Source: Methanobacterium sp. BRmetb2
GTDB taxonomy: Archaea; Methanobacteriota; Methanobacteria; Methanobacteriales; Methanobacteriaceae
Direction: 5' to 3'
NCBI GenBank assembly: GCA_003491285.1
Contig: CP022705.1
Location: forward strand, 1-64,000
DNA: 64,000 bases
Shown: positions 36,946-49,329 of the stretch, piece after piece
Position numbering within the stretch: position 1 is the stretch's first letter
Layout of the letters: every line of letters starts with the position of its first letter
Translations under genes and position numbers: made by a program
The notes under the pieces: generated by a model
What the model was told of the DNA's origin: nothing
The model's database searches: none
The model's input: the letters and a program-made list of their open reading frames with translations, nothing else

Positions 36946-38196
36946 CTAAGGAAGTTTTTCAGGGTTTTCCAGTAAGTCCAGTACGAGGTTGCACTCCAGT
37001 CCGGTGGCGAACTTCAAAGCAGCCTCATCCACCATGAATTCCGGATGGTGGTTGGGTTTCGACTCAGATATGGGCTTATTAAGTGGTGCTGCACCATAAT
37101 ACATGTAAAGGGATGGGACTTTCTGGGAGAAGTAGGAAAAATCTTCGGATTTTGTAGAGGATAAATAGTAGAGCACATTTTCAGGGTGTGCCACTTGTTC
37201 AATTGTGGGTAACAGGTTCTGGTAGAGCTCCTCATTGTTAATATTCAGGGGATAGTGCTGGCCAAAGATAACTTTGGCTTTGCATCCGTGCATATCTGCT
37301 TTAAGTTCGGCCAGTTCCTTGATCCGTTTAACCAGGATATCCCGGTTATCTTTATTTAGGGAACGTACAGTGAGTCCCATGTCTGCTCCTTCCGGTATGA
37401 TGTTCACTTTTATACCTCCCCAGAAATAGCCCACAGTTATCACTGCAGCCCCTTTCTGCAGGTCTACTTCACGGCTGATTAAAGTTTGAAGAGAGTTGAT
37501 TAAAGATGCACCGGCTACTATAGGGTCTTTACCGCTCCAGGGCTGTGATCCGTGGGCTTGCTCCCCGATGATCCTGATGAATATACTGTCCTGGCTGGCA
37601 TGGGTGGCTCCTTCCCGTACCATTACCTGGCCTGGGTAGCAGGTGTTATTGGCATGCAACCCCAATACAGCTTTAACCTCTGGGTCCTTTAGTACGCCCT
37701 CTTTAACCATAGTAAGGGCCCCTCCATCCATTCCGGTTGGCGCTCCTTCTTCTGCTGGCTGGAAAAGAAAGACCACGCTCCCTTTTATATTTTCCTTTAA
37801 TTTGCTGAGAATGGTGGCTGTGCCCAGCGCTATTGCAGTATTGGCATCGTGGCCGCATACATGGGCCACGTCTGTTTCATTGCCATTATAACTTGTTTTA
37901 GCCTTAGAAGCATATGGTAGTCCAGTTTCTTCTTTTACGGGTAGGGCATCCATATCAGCCCGGATGGCCACTGCAACTCCAGGCTTATCCCCATGTAAAA
38001 CTGCCTTACTTCCGGTTTTAGCCACGGGATATAAAACATCAAAACCTGGTAGCTCTTCCAGATATTTTTTTATGTATTGTCCGGTTTCCACTTCATGATA
38101 TGCCAGTTCCGGGTGTTGGTGCAACCAACGAAAAATCTCCATCTGTTTAGAGGCAAAAGATTCAGTCAATGATTCAATTTCCTGGTTTAATTGCAT
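36946..38196 (-). CDS. M20-family amidohydrolase (hippurate hydrolase/aminoacylase type)
   Basis: 416 residues from the ATG at 38196, which follows GGAGGTTATACTATT; an upstream ATG at 38247 has no such site. Metal-binding motifs are RADMDALPV, HVCGHD and PAEEG, and HHPEF carries the last His. The family removes acyl groups from amino acids with two zinc or cobalt ions, in the cytoplasm. No signal peptide is present. It stands alone between an intergenic stretch and the ATPase-GNAT fusion gene. Confidence 0.88.
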   Translation of the reverse strand: MQLNQEIESLTESFASKQMEIFRWLHQHPELAYHEVETGQYIKKYLEELPGFDVLYPVAKTGSKAVLHGDKPGVAVAIRADMDALPVKEETGLPYASKAKTSYNGNETDVAHVCGHDANTAIALGTATILSKLKENIKGSVVFLFQPAEEGAPTGMDGGALTMVKEGVLKDPEVKAVLGLHANNTCYPGQVMVREGATHASQDSIFIRIIGEQAHGSQPWSGKDPIVAGASLINSLQTLISREVDLQKGAAVITVGYFWGGIKVNIIPEGADMGLTVRSLNKDNRDILVKRIKELAELKADMHGCKAKVIFGQHYPLNINNEELYQNLLPTIEQVAHPENVLYYLSSTKSEDFSYFSQKVPSLYMYYGAAPLNKPISESKPNHHPEFMVDEAALKFATGLECNLVLDLLENPEKLP

Positions 38197-38383
38197 AATA
38201 GTATAACCTCCACAATTTTGTCCCTCTATCACTAATAAAATATTCATTAAAAGGATATAATAACCGGTTATTTAGACTCCATAAATCCACACCATCTATA
38301 AAATTTTTTAAAGGCTTCATCATTCTAAACCATCAATTAACAAATTTTTGCTTATAAGAACACCACTTAACAAAATTTTTTCA

Positions 38384-39934
38384 TTAGAAAAATTTCTGGT
38401 GAGACTTCCACTCCCCTACAATGTAATTGAATAATTCTTTACCAAAATCAGAATACACATCCACAGTATCCGGGTTGAAGGGTACATTGTTAAGATACTG
38501 CAGGCGTAAAGCATCTCCATGCAAATATTCTGGCATGAGACCACTGAAGAAAAAGCCCATCCTCTCAATTTCACTGCACATCCAGCTGGTTACTGGATCA
38601 GTTAAGGGCAGGTCAAGAACTATGAGTTCTACTTTGTGCTGGCATAAATCCTGGACTTTTAAAGCCAGTTCCGAGAGGAAGGATTTTCCATATCTTCCCA
38701 CGCGGAGAAAGGCGCTGGACATCTCCGATAAAACATGAATATTAATTATAGAATCAGAATAAACTTTACCCCTATTTTCAGGTTTTTTATAAATCCTGTG
38801 GAGATCCGTGTGCTTATAGATCTTTTTTAATATCTCGCCGTGGGCAGGGGGCAGATAAACCTCCTGTATTTCATCTTCAGCCACACCAATGTAGAAAAGA
38901 GCTACTGTCCTTCTTAAATAGCTCTTCTCGGTAGTCATTCTCTTGAATATAGCAGTTGGTGGGGAATGGGCTAATATGAAACCAGTCTCCTTGGCACCCA
39001 TCTTTACATTGGCCCTCTGCGATGCCTCATGAACCGTCACTGCCCTGCTGTAGAGCCCTTTAAATCCTTTGCGTCGTATCTCCTCCATCATCATTTTTTT
39101 CATCTGTGGAAATAATCCCCTTCCACGGTAGCGGGGGTCCACCACTGCCAGGGCAGACTCACCGACTTTATCTTCTACTTCATCTATGAAAACTCCGAGG
39201 TGGCCAACAACTTCACCTGCCTGGTTAAGAGCCACACAGGAAGTTACCAGTCCTGATTCAATTAATGATGCAAATAATTCCGGGTAATAAACAGCTTCAT
39301 GAGGATAAGTGTAACCATAAACCCTGTAAATGCACCGGGCCAGATCAACAGCATCCTCCCCTTTCATAATCCTCAGTGTAACCTCATCAGATGCCGGTGC
39401 CAACTCTTCCTTTGAGGCTTCAGAGCCACCTTCATCAAGAGATTCATATGGAAGATATTTGATAATTTTAACTTCTTTACCTTTTTTACCCCGATATTTA
39501 CTTTTAACATCATCACTATAGGTCTTCATCAGTCTAAAGCCTATTTCAGGTATTTCATCCTGGTCTAGAAGCCTAAGGTTGAAGGGTATGCCCTGGTCCT
39601 TTACTATTACCACCATTTTTCCTGGTTTTCTTTTAATTTCAAGTTGATAGCGGCCCTGTTCTTCAGGACTGTAGGCATGTTCAATAACATTAGTGCAAGC
39701 TTCCTCGGTGGCTAACATTATCCCCTGGGATGCCTTCTCATCAAATCCGCAGAGTCTGCTTACATCTTTGACTATTTTAAGTACGCTGGGCAGAAATATT
39801 TTTTCGGCCTTAACATCCAGATATACCAGCACTTTATCATCTTTAGGATGGATAACTATCACTCCTACAAATGGGGGCTTAATAAAAATAAGAATAATCT
39901 TTAGAGTTGAAGCATATCTACTTCCCAACCCCAA
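38384..39934 (-). CDS. RsbW-like ATPase domain fused to GNAT acetyltransferase
   Basis: 516 residues. Residues 40-165 match the anti-sigma-type HATPase domain: EEACTNVIEHAY (N82, H86) is the N box, VKDQGIPFNL the G1 box, and GFRLMKTYSDDV the G2 region. Residues about 185-335 are a GNAT domain with VVDPRYRGRGLFPQM as its acetyl-CoA site. The remaining 180 residues are unassigned. Archaea lack sigma factors, so the switch partner must be something else. The TTG start at 39934 has AGGGGTG 8 bases before it. Confidence 0.8.
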   Translation of the reverse strand: MGLGSRYASTLKIILIFIKPPFVGVIVIHPKDDKVLVYLDVKAEKIFLPSVLKIVKDVSRLCGFDEKASQGIMLATEEACTNVIEHAYSPEEQGRYQLEIKRKPGKMVVIVKDQGIPFNLRLLDQDEIPEIGFRLMKTYSDDVKSKYRGKKGKEVKIIKYLPYESLDEGGSEASKEELAPASDEVTLRIMKGEDAVDLARCIYRVYGYTYPHEAVYYPELFASLIESGLVTSCVALNQAGEVVGHLGVFIDEVEDKVGESALAVVDPRYRGRGLFPQMKKMMMEEIRRKGFKGLYSRAVTVHEASQRANVKMGAKETGFILAHSPPTAIFKRMTTEKSYLRRTVALFYIGVAEDEIQEVYLPPAHGEILKKIYKHTDLHRIYKKPENRGKVYSDSIINIHVLSEMSSAFLRVGRYGKSFLSELALKVQDLCQHKVELIVLDLPLTDPVTSWMCSEIERMGFFFSGLMPEYLHGDALRLQYLNNVPFNPDTVDVYSDFGKELFNYIVGEWKSHQKFF

Positions 39935-40242
39935 AGAAACTACACCCCTTTTATATCACTATAATATATAACTGTATTTATATAAGAGAATTTTTGTTAA
40001 CTTGTATGATAAATCTATCCTCCAAAAGGGTTATAAAAATAAAACTGCGAAAACTAATCCCCAATAAGAATATGGGACTGAAAATTTTCTAATGCCAATA
40101 GGGCTATCCACTTTTCCTGGTCCATGGTAATAGATTTTTTTTGAATTTTAAATGTTCGGTTCAAGTCTTGAAAAATCTACTTAAAAAACTGCTAAATCAT
40201 TTAATACTACTTAGACAAAATAGTACATAACCAATTTTCTTC
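39935..40242. other. Intergenic region without a recognised gene
   Basis: About 308 bases. A TATA-like TTATATAAAT on the minus strand (about 39977-39988) probably serves the ATPase-GNAT gene. The rest is AT-rich with no convincing frame, RNA or repeat. Confidence 0.4.
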
Positions 40243-40722
40243 TTAAATCATTACCCCCTCGTAAGCCTGCTTTAATTTTTCTATTTCAAGTTTATCCATT
40301 TCAAGCATGGCTTCCACAACTCTCTGGGATTTTTCAGGATCAGGATCATTTAAAAGTTCATTTAAAAGAGTAGGCACAACTTGCCACGACAAGCCGTACC
40401 TGTCCTTAATCCAGCCCGGTCCCTGAGTTTCTCCCCCCTCAGAGAGCTTCTCCCACAAATCATCTATTTCTTCCTGGGTCTCGCACTTCACGAAGAAGGA
40501 TACAGCCGGTGTGAAGGTGTATAGTGGACCTCCATTTAAGGCGTAAAAATCTTGTCCTTCCAATTGAAATGCTACAGACATTACTCCTCCTTCAGATCCA
40601 GGTCCAACCTCTCCATAACGAGTTATTCTTCCAATCTTTGAATTTTTAAAAATGGAAGTATAGAATTTCGCAGCCTCCTCTGCTTTACCATCAAACCATA
40701 AGAATGGCACGATTTTTTGCAT
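40243..40722 (-). CDS. VOC-family protein, PhnB-like (PF06983)
   Basis: 159 residues. VPFLWFDGKAEEAAKFYTSIF and FQLEGQDFYALNGGP are characteristic of the PhnB/3-demethylubiquinone-methyltransferase-like branch of the vicinal-oxygen-chelate fold. The WEKLSEGGETQGPGWIKDRYG block near the end is also typical. True function is unsettled despite the family name; small-molecule binding is likely. It follows the SRPBCC gene by 34 bases, a pairing common in bacteria. Confidence 0.85.
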   Translation of the reverse strand: MQKIVPFLWFDGKAEEAAKFYTSIFKNSKIGRITRYGEVGPGSEGGVMSVAFQLEGQDFYALNGGPLYTFTPAVSFFVKCETQEEIDDLWEKLSEGGETQGPGWIKDRYGLSWQVVPTLLNELLNDPDPEKSQRVVEAMLEMDKLEIEKLKQAYEGVMI

Positions 40723-40756
40723 ACAATATTGCCCCCTTATTTATACAATCTAAACC

Positions 40757-41242
40757 CTATTTTTGCATCTCGTCTAATAGTTCATCGAGACGATTATATG
40801 AATCATTAATTCCTTCCTCCATACCAGATAGGAGCATCCCATCACGATCTTCCACTGCAAAAAAGATGGATATAGACGTTAACTTTGTTCTATTACCGGG
40901 CAATGATTCAAATGTCGATTTTTCCAGAATGACGTGTCCTTTTTCTGGAAGTCCATCAAACTCAAATGTCCCAATAATTCTCTCTGGAGCTGTAATTTCG
41001 TGATTGACTCCGTGAAATGCAAATTCATTACCACCGGGATCCTTTTGGATGTACCTCCATGATCCACCGTCTTCAGGTTCAAATATTTCCAATGTCATTG
41101 TAAGATCTCGTGGTCCTATCCACTGTACATAAAGTTCCGGATCTGTGAACGCTTTAAATAGAAGCTCACGTGGCGCCTCAAACTCCCTTGTAATGACAAT
41201 CTCTTGTTTTCCTGGTTCCGCACTAATATCAGTTTTTATCAT
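40757..41242 (-). CDS. SRPBCC/AHSA1-family protein
   Basis: 161 residues. ITREFEAPRELLFKAFTDPE and YVQWIGPRDLTMTLEIFEPE are the standard text of Activator-of-Hsp90-like START-fold proteins in prokaryotes. They form a small-molecule-binding cavity; no ligand is known here. It sits with the VOC gene, probably as a two-gene unit that looks bacterial in origin. No signal or membrane segment is seen. Confidence 0.87.
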   Translation of the reverse strand: MIKTDISAEPGKQEIVITREFEAPRELLFKAFTDPELYVQWIGPRDLTMTLEIFEPEDGGSWRYIQKDPGGNEFAFHGVNHEITAPERIIGTFEFDGLPEKGHVILEKSTFESLPGNRTKLTSISIFFAVEDRDGMLLSGMEEGINDSYNRLDELLDEMQK

Positions 41243-41489
41243 TTAATATCACCCCTAACATGTATTCCAATTTTAAAAAAACCTAAAAACTCTTTATAAA
41301 AATCAAAAATTTATTCTTTGTGTTTTAAAATACACTGCTCGGTTTTATTTAGTAATATTATGCATTTTCAAAAAAATAAATATATCATTCAGAACATTTA
41401 CATCATTCAGAACCTTCCTTTAATGTATCTAAACCAATTAGATCCATTAAAAATATTTTAAAATTTGCTTCAAACATATTAAATAAGTA

Positions 41490-44795
<3,306 letters not shown>

Positions 44796-44927
44796 AAAAC
44801 CATGCCCTCAACAAAAGATTAACACTACACTTTCATGTTAATTATATCTTGCTACCTCCATTTGAATATATCTAAATAGATCTATCTAAAAAATCATGAT
44901 TTTAAGATAAGCTGATGTGTTCCCCAC

Positions 44928-46196
44928 TTAAGTTTCAATTTCCATTAAATCTGTTCCCCTGGTTTCAGGAAACATCCAAATCCACAATCCAGTGGCTACA
45001 GCAAATATTGCTGCTAAAAATATTCCTGCTCCTAAATCATAGACCTGGGCTATTAAAATAATTAGTACCGGGGTGAAAAACTGTACACCTCTACCCACGT
45101 TGAATGCTGTTCCACTGGCAGTGTTTCTAATTGTGGTGGGAAATATTTCAGAGTACAAGGCACCGAACCCCCCAAAAAACCCAGTTCCAAAACCGACCAG
45201 GAACATGAAAAATAGTATTAGCTGAGGATCCCCTATAAGACAATTCCAACAGATGGTGATCATAACCAGTCCCAGTGCCATTATAAATGTGTAGATAGTA
45301 AAAGCTGGGCGACGGCCCAGACGATCAGCCACATATCCAAAGGAGAGATAACCCAAAAGACCTCCTAGCTGAGTTACAATAATCCATTCTGCAGATTTAG
45401 TAAGAGAAAAACCTCTTTCCATGTAAAGATAATCGGGAAGCCATGAATATGTGAACCAGTAAGTGGATAGACCAAAAATAGATAATACTAAGGCTAGCAA
45501 AAATGTTTTCCGATATTTTTTAGTAAAAAGGGTTAAAAATTTAGAACTGGAATATTTAATCTTTTTAACAGTTTTTATGGTCTTTTTCTTGGATTCTTGA
45601 AGCCAAACATCTGATTCTGGAAGTCCTCTTCGCACAAAAATTACCATCAATGCCGGCAGCACAGATATCATGAAACAGTACCTCCAACCAATATTGGGTA
45701 AGAGAAATCCTCCTACAACTGATGCCAGTAAAATTCCCAAAGGTGCTCCGCTCTGCATAAATGATGTGTAACGGCCTCTATATTTTGCAGGAAATGTTTC
45801 GCCGATAAAGGTCTGTCCAGTGGCCCATTCACCACCAACTCCCAGACCAGTTATGATCCTAAATATGATCAAGGATTCCAGATTAAATGCGAAACCACAC
45901 AGAAAAGTTCCTAAACTGTAAACTATTATAGTCAACTGAAGTATTTTTTTACGACCAATTCGATCAGATAACACGCCGAATACAACTCCACCCGCAGCAG
46001 TGGCAGCTAAAGACAAGCCCAGTGCATATGACAGCTGCAGATGAGATATTCCAAGTTCTGCCCCAATAGGTATAATAAGAAAAGTGAAAAGAATAAGATC
46101 ATAAAAATCAAAAACCCATCCTGCCCAACTCAAGCCCAGAATCTTGTAATGTTGTCTTCCGGGTTTTTCATATTGATTTAATAGTTTTTCAGCCAT
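44928..46196 (-). CDS. MFS transporter
   Basis: 422 residues with 12 hydrophobic segments. The loop-2 motif GVLSDRIGRKKIL and its repeat GYVADRLGRRP are the major-facilitator signature, and the RIITGLGVGGEWATGQTFIGE block suggests the sugar/organic-acid symporter branch related to lactate or sialate carriers. The substrate is not predictable. It stands alone, with a hairpin-like inverted repeat 125 bases before its start. Confidence 0.87.
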   Translation of the reverse strand: MAEKLLNQYEKPGRQHYKILGLSWAGWVFDFYDLILFTFLIIPIGAELGISHLQLSYALGLSLAATAAGGVVFGVLSDRIGRKKILQLTIIVYSLGTFLCGFAFNLESLIIFRIITGLGVGGEWATGQTFIGETFPAKYRGRYTSFMQSGAPLGILLASVVGGFLLPNIGWRYCFMISVLPALMVIFVRRGLPESDVWLQESKKKTIKTVKKIKYSSSKFLTLFTKKYRKTFLLALVLSIFGLSTYWFTYSWLPDYLYMERGFSLTKSAEWIIVTQLGGLLGYLSFGYVADRLGRRPAFTIYTFIMALGLVMITICWNCLIGDPQLILFFMFLVGFGTGFFGGFGALYSEIFPTTIRNTASGTAFNVGRGVQFFTPVLIILIAQVYDLGAGIFLAAIFAVATGLWIWMFPETRGTDLMEIET

Positions 46197-46559
46197 ACAA
46201 ACCCCCCTTTAAAAAATTTACAATTTAAATGTATAATAAAGATACCCTAATCTTAAAATTAGATTTAATTATAAATATGACTATCTAAAATTGTTGAATA
46301 GTTAAGTTAATTTAAGAAAAGGATTATAAAATGGTTTATAATCTATAAACTGATTAATTGTTGTAACTAACAAATCTTGATCAAATAATAAATTTTACTA
46401 TTGAAAGAACAAATTAGTGCAAGAACGAATCCAAAATTTAAGAGGCCTAAAAATTAAGATTATTTAAAAAATAGAAACTATTCTTAAATTCTTACATAAA
46501 TTTCTCAATAGTTAATAGAAAAAAAACCTTATAACAATAATAGTGTTAGGATGATTAAA
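46197..46559. other. Divergent intergenic region with inverted repeat
   Basis: About 360 AT-rich bases between the MFS transporter and the lipoprotein gene. The only clear structure is the inverted repeat at 46322-46343. TATA-like runs lie near 46225-46275 for the transporter. No frame or RNA is seen. Confidence 0.4.
46322..46343. promoter_or_regulatory. Inverted repeat upstream of MFS gene
   Basis: GATTATAAA and TTTATAATC form perfect 9-base arms around ATGG. The site lies about 125 bases before the MFS start and about 215 before the lipoprotein start. It could bind a dimeric regulator of either gene. Confidence 0.4.
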
Positions 46560-47120
46560 ATGAAAAAATATATATTATTAATTTTTCTACTCGTTTTAGC
46601 TGTTTCAGTTTCAGGATGTACGAATTTTTTAAATCAAAACCCTGATCAGCAGCGTATAGCTGATGCAGAGACGTATGCTAAGGACATTAACGCATCAACC
46701 TATAATGGTAATGGTTTCAGCTTCTTCTATCCTAACAACTGGCAGAATTATACTGAACCAGATTGGTTGGCGACCATAGGAGATCCTAATGATACATCCA
46801 CCTATATCTATGTGGATAACCACAAATTACAATCCAATGAAACTGTAAAAGGACTTCTGGAAAATGCTGTAACTGAGATTTCAGCAGATAAAAACCGAAA
46901 TATTACCATAGTATCCTGGGAAAATTTAACTGTAAACAATAATCCCTATGAAATAGTTGTAGTCAAGGAAAAAACGGTAGAAGGCCAGCTCCAGTATATG
47001 CAAGCCTGGTTTGAGAGGAATGGAACCGCATACCTACTGGGGGGAGTTACCACACCTGAAAAGTTTCCTTCAATGAATGAAACATTTAATATGTTTATTT
47101 ACTCGTTTAAATTTGAATGA
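46560..47120 (+). CDS. PsbP-like lipoprotein
   Basis: 186 residues from the ATG at 46560, which follows AGGATGATT. The signal segment ends SVSGCTN, with Cys20 as the lipid site. The mature part (GFSFFYPNNWQNY, then VNNNPYEIVVV and YLLGGVTTPEKF) has the pattern of PsbP/DUF1795-type domains common in Methanobacteriales lipoproteins. It is anchored on the outer face of the membrane. Function is unknown. T-rich sequence directly after the stop probably ends the transcript. Confidence 0.75.
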   Translation: MKKYILLIFLLVLAVSVSGCTNFLNQNPDQQRIADAETYAKDINASTYNGNGFSFFYPNNWQNYTEPDWLATIGDPNDTSTYIYVDNHKLQSNETVKGLLENAVTEISADKNRNITIVSWENLTVNNNPYEIVVVKEKTVEGQLQYMQAWFERNGTAYLLGGVTTPEKFPSMNETFNMFIYSFKFE

Positions 47121-47124
47121 TTCA

Positions 47125-47175
47125 TTTATTTTTACTTTTTTTGAATGTATCTTATTTTTTACTTTTTTTAATTTG
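47125..47175 (+). terminator. Double T-tract terminator
   Basis: Two runs, TTTATTTTTACTTTTTTTG and TTATTTTTTACTTTTTTTAA, follow the lipoprotein stop codon within about 50 bases. They are similar to each other and typical of archaeal termination. Confidence 0.5.
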
Positions 47176-47281
47176 ACTAAAATAATAAAAAATTGTCTTT
47201 TCTATAGATTGTCACTAAAACCAATGAAATTTAAAAGAATTGGGGAACTAAATAGGGAATGGAACAAAAATGTAGAGAAAA

Positions 47282-47292
47282 ATATAATATAT
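47282..47292 (+). promoter_or_regulatory. TATA box for a leaderless ZIP transcript
   Basis: ATATAATATAT is centred about 24 bases before the ATG at 47310, the usual distance from TATA to transcription start in Archaea. No ribosome site precedes that ATG, so the mRNA may begin at or near its start codon. Confidence 0.4.
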
Positions 47293-47309
47293 TTGCAATA
47301 ATATATATT

Positions 47310-48119
47310 ATGAACTCTTTTGTTAATTTTCACCCAGTTATACAGGCACTGATTGCCACTATTTTCACCTGGTTTATGACTGCAGCTGGTGCTTCAACCG
47401 TTTTTTTTACCGTTAAAATGAATCGTAAAATCTTGGACGGTTCTCTTGGGTTTGCTGCAGGTGTTATGATCGCTGCCAGTTTCTGGTCACTTTTAGCACC
47501 TGCTATTGAGATGTCCAGCGGACAGGGCCTTCTTAACTGGCTGCCGGCAAGTTTAGGTTTTCTAACTGGGGGTCTGTTTCTGGCAGTGGTAGATCGGGTA
47601 ATTCCCCATTTACATCCAGGATGTGCCCTGGAAGAAGCTGAAGGTATAAAAACAACCTGGCACCGTAATCGTCTTTTGTTAATTGCCGTAACTCTACATA
47701 ACATCCCTGAAGGCCTGGCTGTAGGCGTGGCCTTTGGAGCAGCTGCTTCCAACCTGACCATTACCAGTCTGGCTGCAGCAATATCCCTGGCCATTGGTAT
47801 TGGAATCCAGAACTTCCCAGAGGGTATGGCAGTATCCCTACCCCTTAGAGGAGAAGGTTTATCTCGCCAGAAGAGTTTCTGGTATGGGCAGTTATCTGGA
47901 CTGGTGGAACCTGTAGCAGGAGTCGTGGGGGCCCTTATGGTCACTATATTTACCGGCCTTCTGCCCTATGCTTTGAGCTTTGCTGCTGGAGCCATGATCT
48001 TCGTGGTTATTGAGGACATTATTCCAGAGTGCCAACGGGAAGGAAATATAGATCTGGCCACTTTAACTGCCATGATTGGGTTTACCTTAATGATGATCCT
48101 AGATGTGGCCTTAGGTTAA
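47310..48119 (+). CDS. ZIP-family metal transporter
   Basis: 269 residues from the chosen start; an ATG 17 codons earlier gives an unlikely polar head. About eight hydrophobic segments are present. Metal-binding helices carry HNIPEGLAVGVAFG and QNFPEGMAVSLP, as in ZupT-type zinc/iron importers, and VIPHLHPG lies in the central loop. It should bring divalent metal into the cytoplasm. It is followed on the same strand by a Dps-like gene, a cytochrome b5-like gene and a peptidase gene, each with its own spacer. Confidence 0.87.
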   Translation: MNSFVNFHPVIQALIATIFTWFMTAAGASTVFFTVKMNRKILDGSLGFAAGVMIAASFWSLLAPAIEMSSGQGLLNWLPASLGFLTGGLFLAVVDRVIPHLHPGCALEEAEGIKTTWHRNRLLLIAVTLHNIPEGLAVGVAFGAAASNLTITSLAAAISLAIGIGIQNFPEGMAVSLPLRGEGLSRQKSFWYGQLSGLVEPVAGVVGALMVTIFTGLLPYALSFAAGAMIFVVIEDIIPECQREGNIDLATLTAMIGFTLMMILDVALG

Positions 48120-48318
48120 AACTTAATTTTATTATTAATTTTTTAAAGAAAAACTGAAAAATTTAAAAAAAAATGATATTTTTCCCATTTTTTAATTGAT
48201 CTTTTAATTTTTGATTAATATTCATTTCACTTAAAAAGTCTCAAAATCTCCATTTTGAGTATTATTTTCAAAAAAAATATCTATATCCAAGAATAATAGT
48301 TATATGGGGTGAAATTAT

Positions 48319-48870
48319 ATGGCAAAAGTTACTCGTGAAATGGTTGAAAACACTGGTATAAATGTTGATGAACTGGTTGAACTCCTGGTTAAAAATGCTG
48401 CAGCAGAATTAACTACCTTCTATTATTACACAATCTTAAGAGTGAACCTCATAGGATTGGAAGGAGAAGGTATAAAAGAAATTGCAGAAACAGCGCGTAT
48501 AGAGGATCGTAACCACTTTGAAGCGTTGGTACCAAGAATATACGAATTGGGCGGTGAAATACCACAGGACATGAAAGAATTCCATGATATATCTGGATGT
48601 CCTCCTGCTTACCTGCCTGAAAAGACCAACGACGTTAATAAAATTTTAGAGGTTCTGGTGGGAGCAGAAAGATGTGCCGTCAGGCAGTACACCAATATCT
48701 GTAATTTAACTGCAGGTAAAGATCACAGGACCTATGATCTGTCGCTTTCCATACTAAATGAGGAGATTCAGCATGAATCCTGGTTTTCAGAGTTCCTGGG
48801 AGAAGGACCATCTGGACATTTCATGCGTAGGGGTGATACATCACCATTTGTATCTAAATTCCTGGAATAA
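48319..48870 (+). CDS. Dps-like ferritin-fold protein (DpsL type)
   Basis: 183 residues. Ferritin-fold iron ligands appear in AAAELTTFYYY, IEDRNHFEAL and LNEEIQHESWF. Cysteines in SGCPPAY and in ERCAVRQYTNIC fit the Cys pair seen near the iron site in archaeal Dps-like proteins. It probably stores iron while consuming peroxide, as a 12-mer shell in the cytoplasm. GGGGTGAAATTAT precedes the ATG, and ATATCTATATCC about 45 bases upstream may be its TATA box. Confidence 0.87.
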   Translation: MAKVTREMVENTGINVDELVELLVKNAAAELTTFYYYTILRVNLIGLEGEGIKEIAETARIEDRNHFEALVPRIYELGGEIPQDMKEFHDISGCPPAYLPEKTNDVNKILEVLVGAERCAVRQYTNICNLTAGKDHRTYDLSLSILNEEIQHESWFSEFLGEGPSGHFMRRGDTSPFVSKFLE

Positions 48871-49010
48871 AAACTCCTTTATTCTTTCTTTTATTAGAAA
48901 AAATTTAGAAAATGATTAGATAACACACACCAGTTAATTGGTAAATTTTAAAATTAATTAGAGTTTCTAACTAGTAAATTATAAAAACCAACAGAAACTA
49001 ATTATTTTTT

Positions 49011-49247
49011 ATGAAACAGTTCACCTTGGAAGAACTTAAAAAATTCAATGGAAAAGGTGGTAAGCGGGCATATGTAGCTTACAAAGGTAAAATTTACGAT
49101 GTTTCTCATAGTTTTCTCTGGCAGAATGGTGAACACCAGGTAACCCACAGTGCTGGAGAAGATTTAAGTCCTGCTCTGGAGAAAGCTCCTCACGGCGTTG
49201 ATTTACTGGAAAAATTCCCAGTGGTAGGAGTATTAAAGAAGGGATAA
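49011..49247 (+). CDS. Cytochrome b5-like heme/steroid-binding domain protein
   Basis: 78 residues, a free-standing cytochrome b5-like domain of the small prokaryotic type (COG4892-like). FTLEELKKFNGKGGKRAYVA and KIYDVSHSFLW match the family start. Candidate heme ligands are His42, His46 and His61 in EHQVTHSAG and APHG; His33 is also present. There is no signal or membrane segment. Whether it binds heme in an organism of this type is open. It ends in a short palindromic tandem repeat. Confidence 0.85.
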   Translation: MKQFTLEELKKFNGKGGKRAYVAYKGKIYDVSHSFLWQNGEHQVTHSAGEDLSPALEKAPHGVDLLEKFPVVGVLKKG

Positions 49248-49270
49248 TTTATAAATTTATAAATTTATAA
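49247..49270. repeat. Three tandem copies of ATTTATAA
   Basis: Three exact 8-base copies run head to tail beginning at the last base of the cytochrome b5-like stop codon. The array is largely self-complementary and may act as a terminator or as an operator for the next gene. Confidence 0.5.
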
Positions 49271-49329
49271 ATAATTTTGACCATATTAATAATAGTATAA
49301 CAGATTCTAGCTAGTTCAGGAGTTATAGA

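Noticed and set aside
40170..40200. Possible tRNA T-arm text (GTTCGGTTCAAGTC) near 40155
   Set aside because: No matching acceptor, D or anticodon arms around it.
47330..47944. A 204-codon minus-strand frame
   Set aside because: It is the antisense shadow of the ZIP transporter gene, with no family resemblance.
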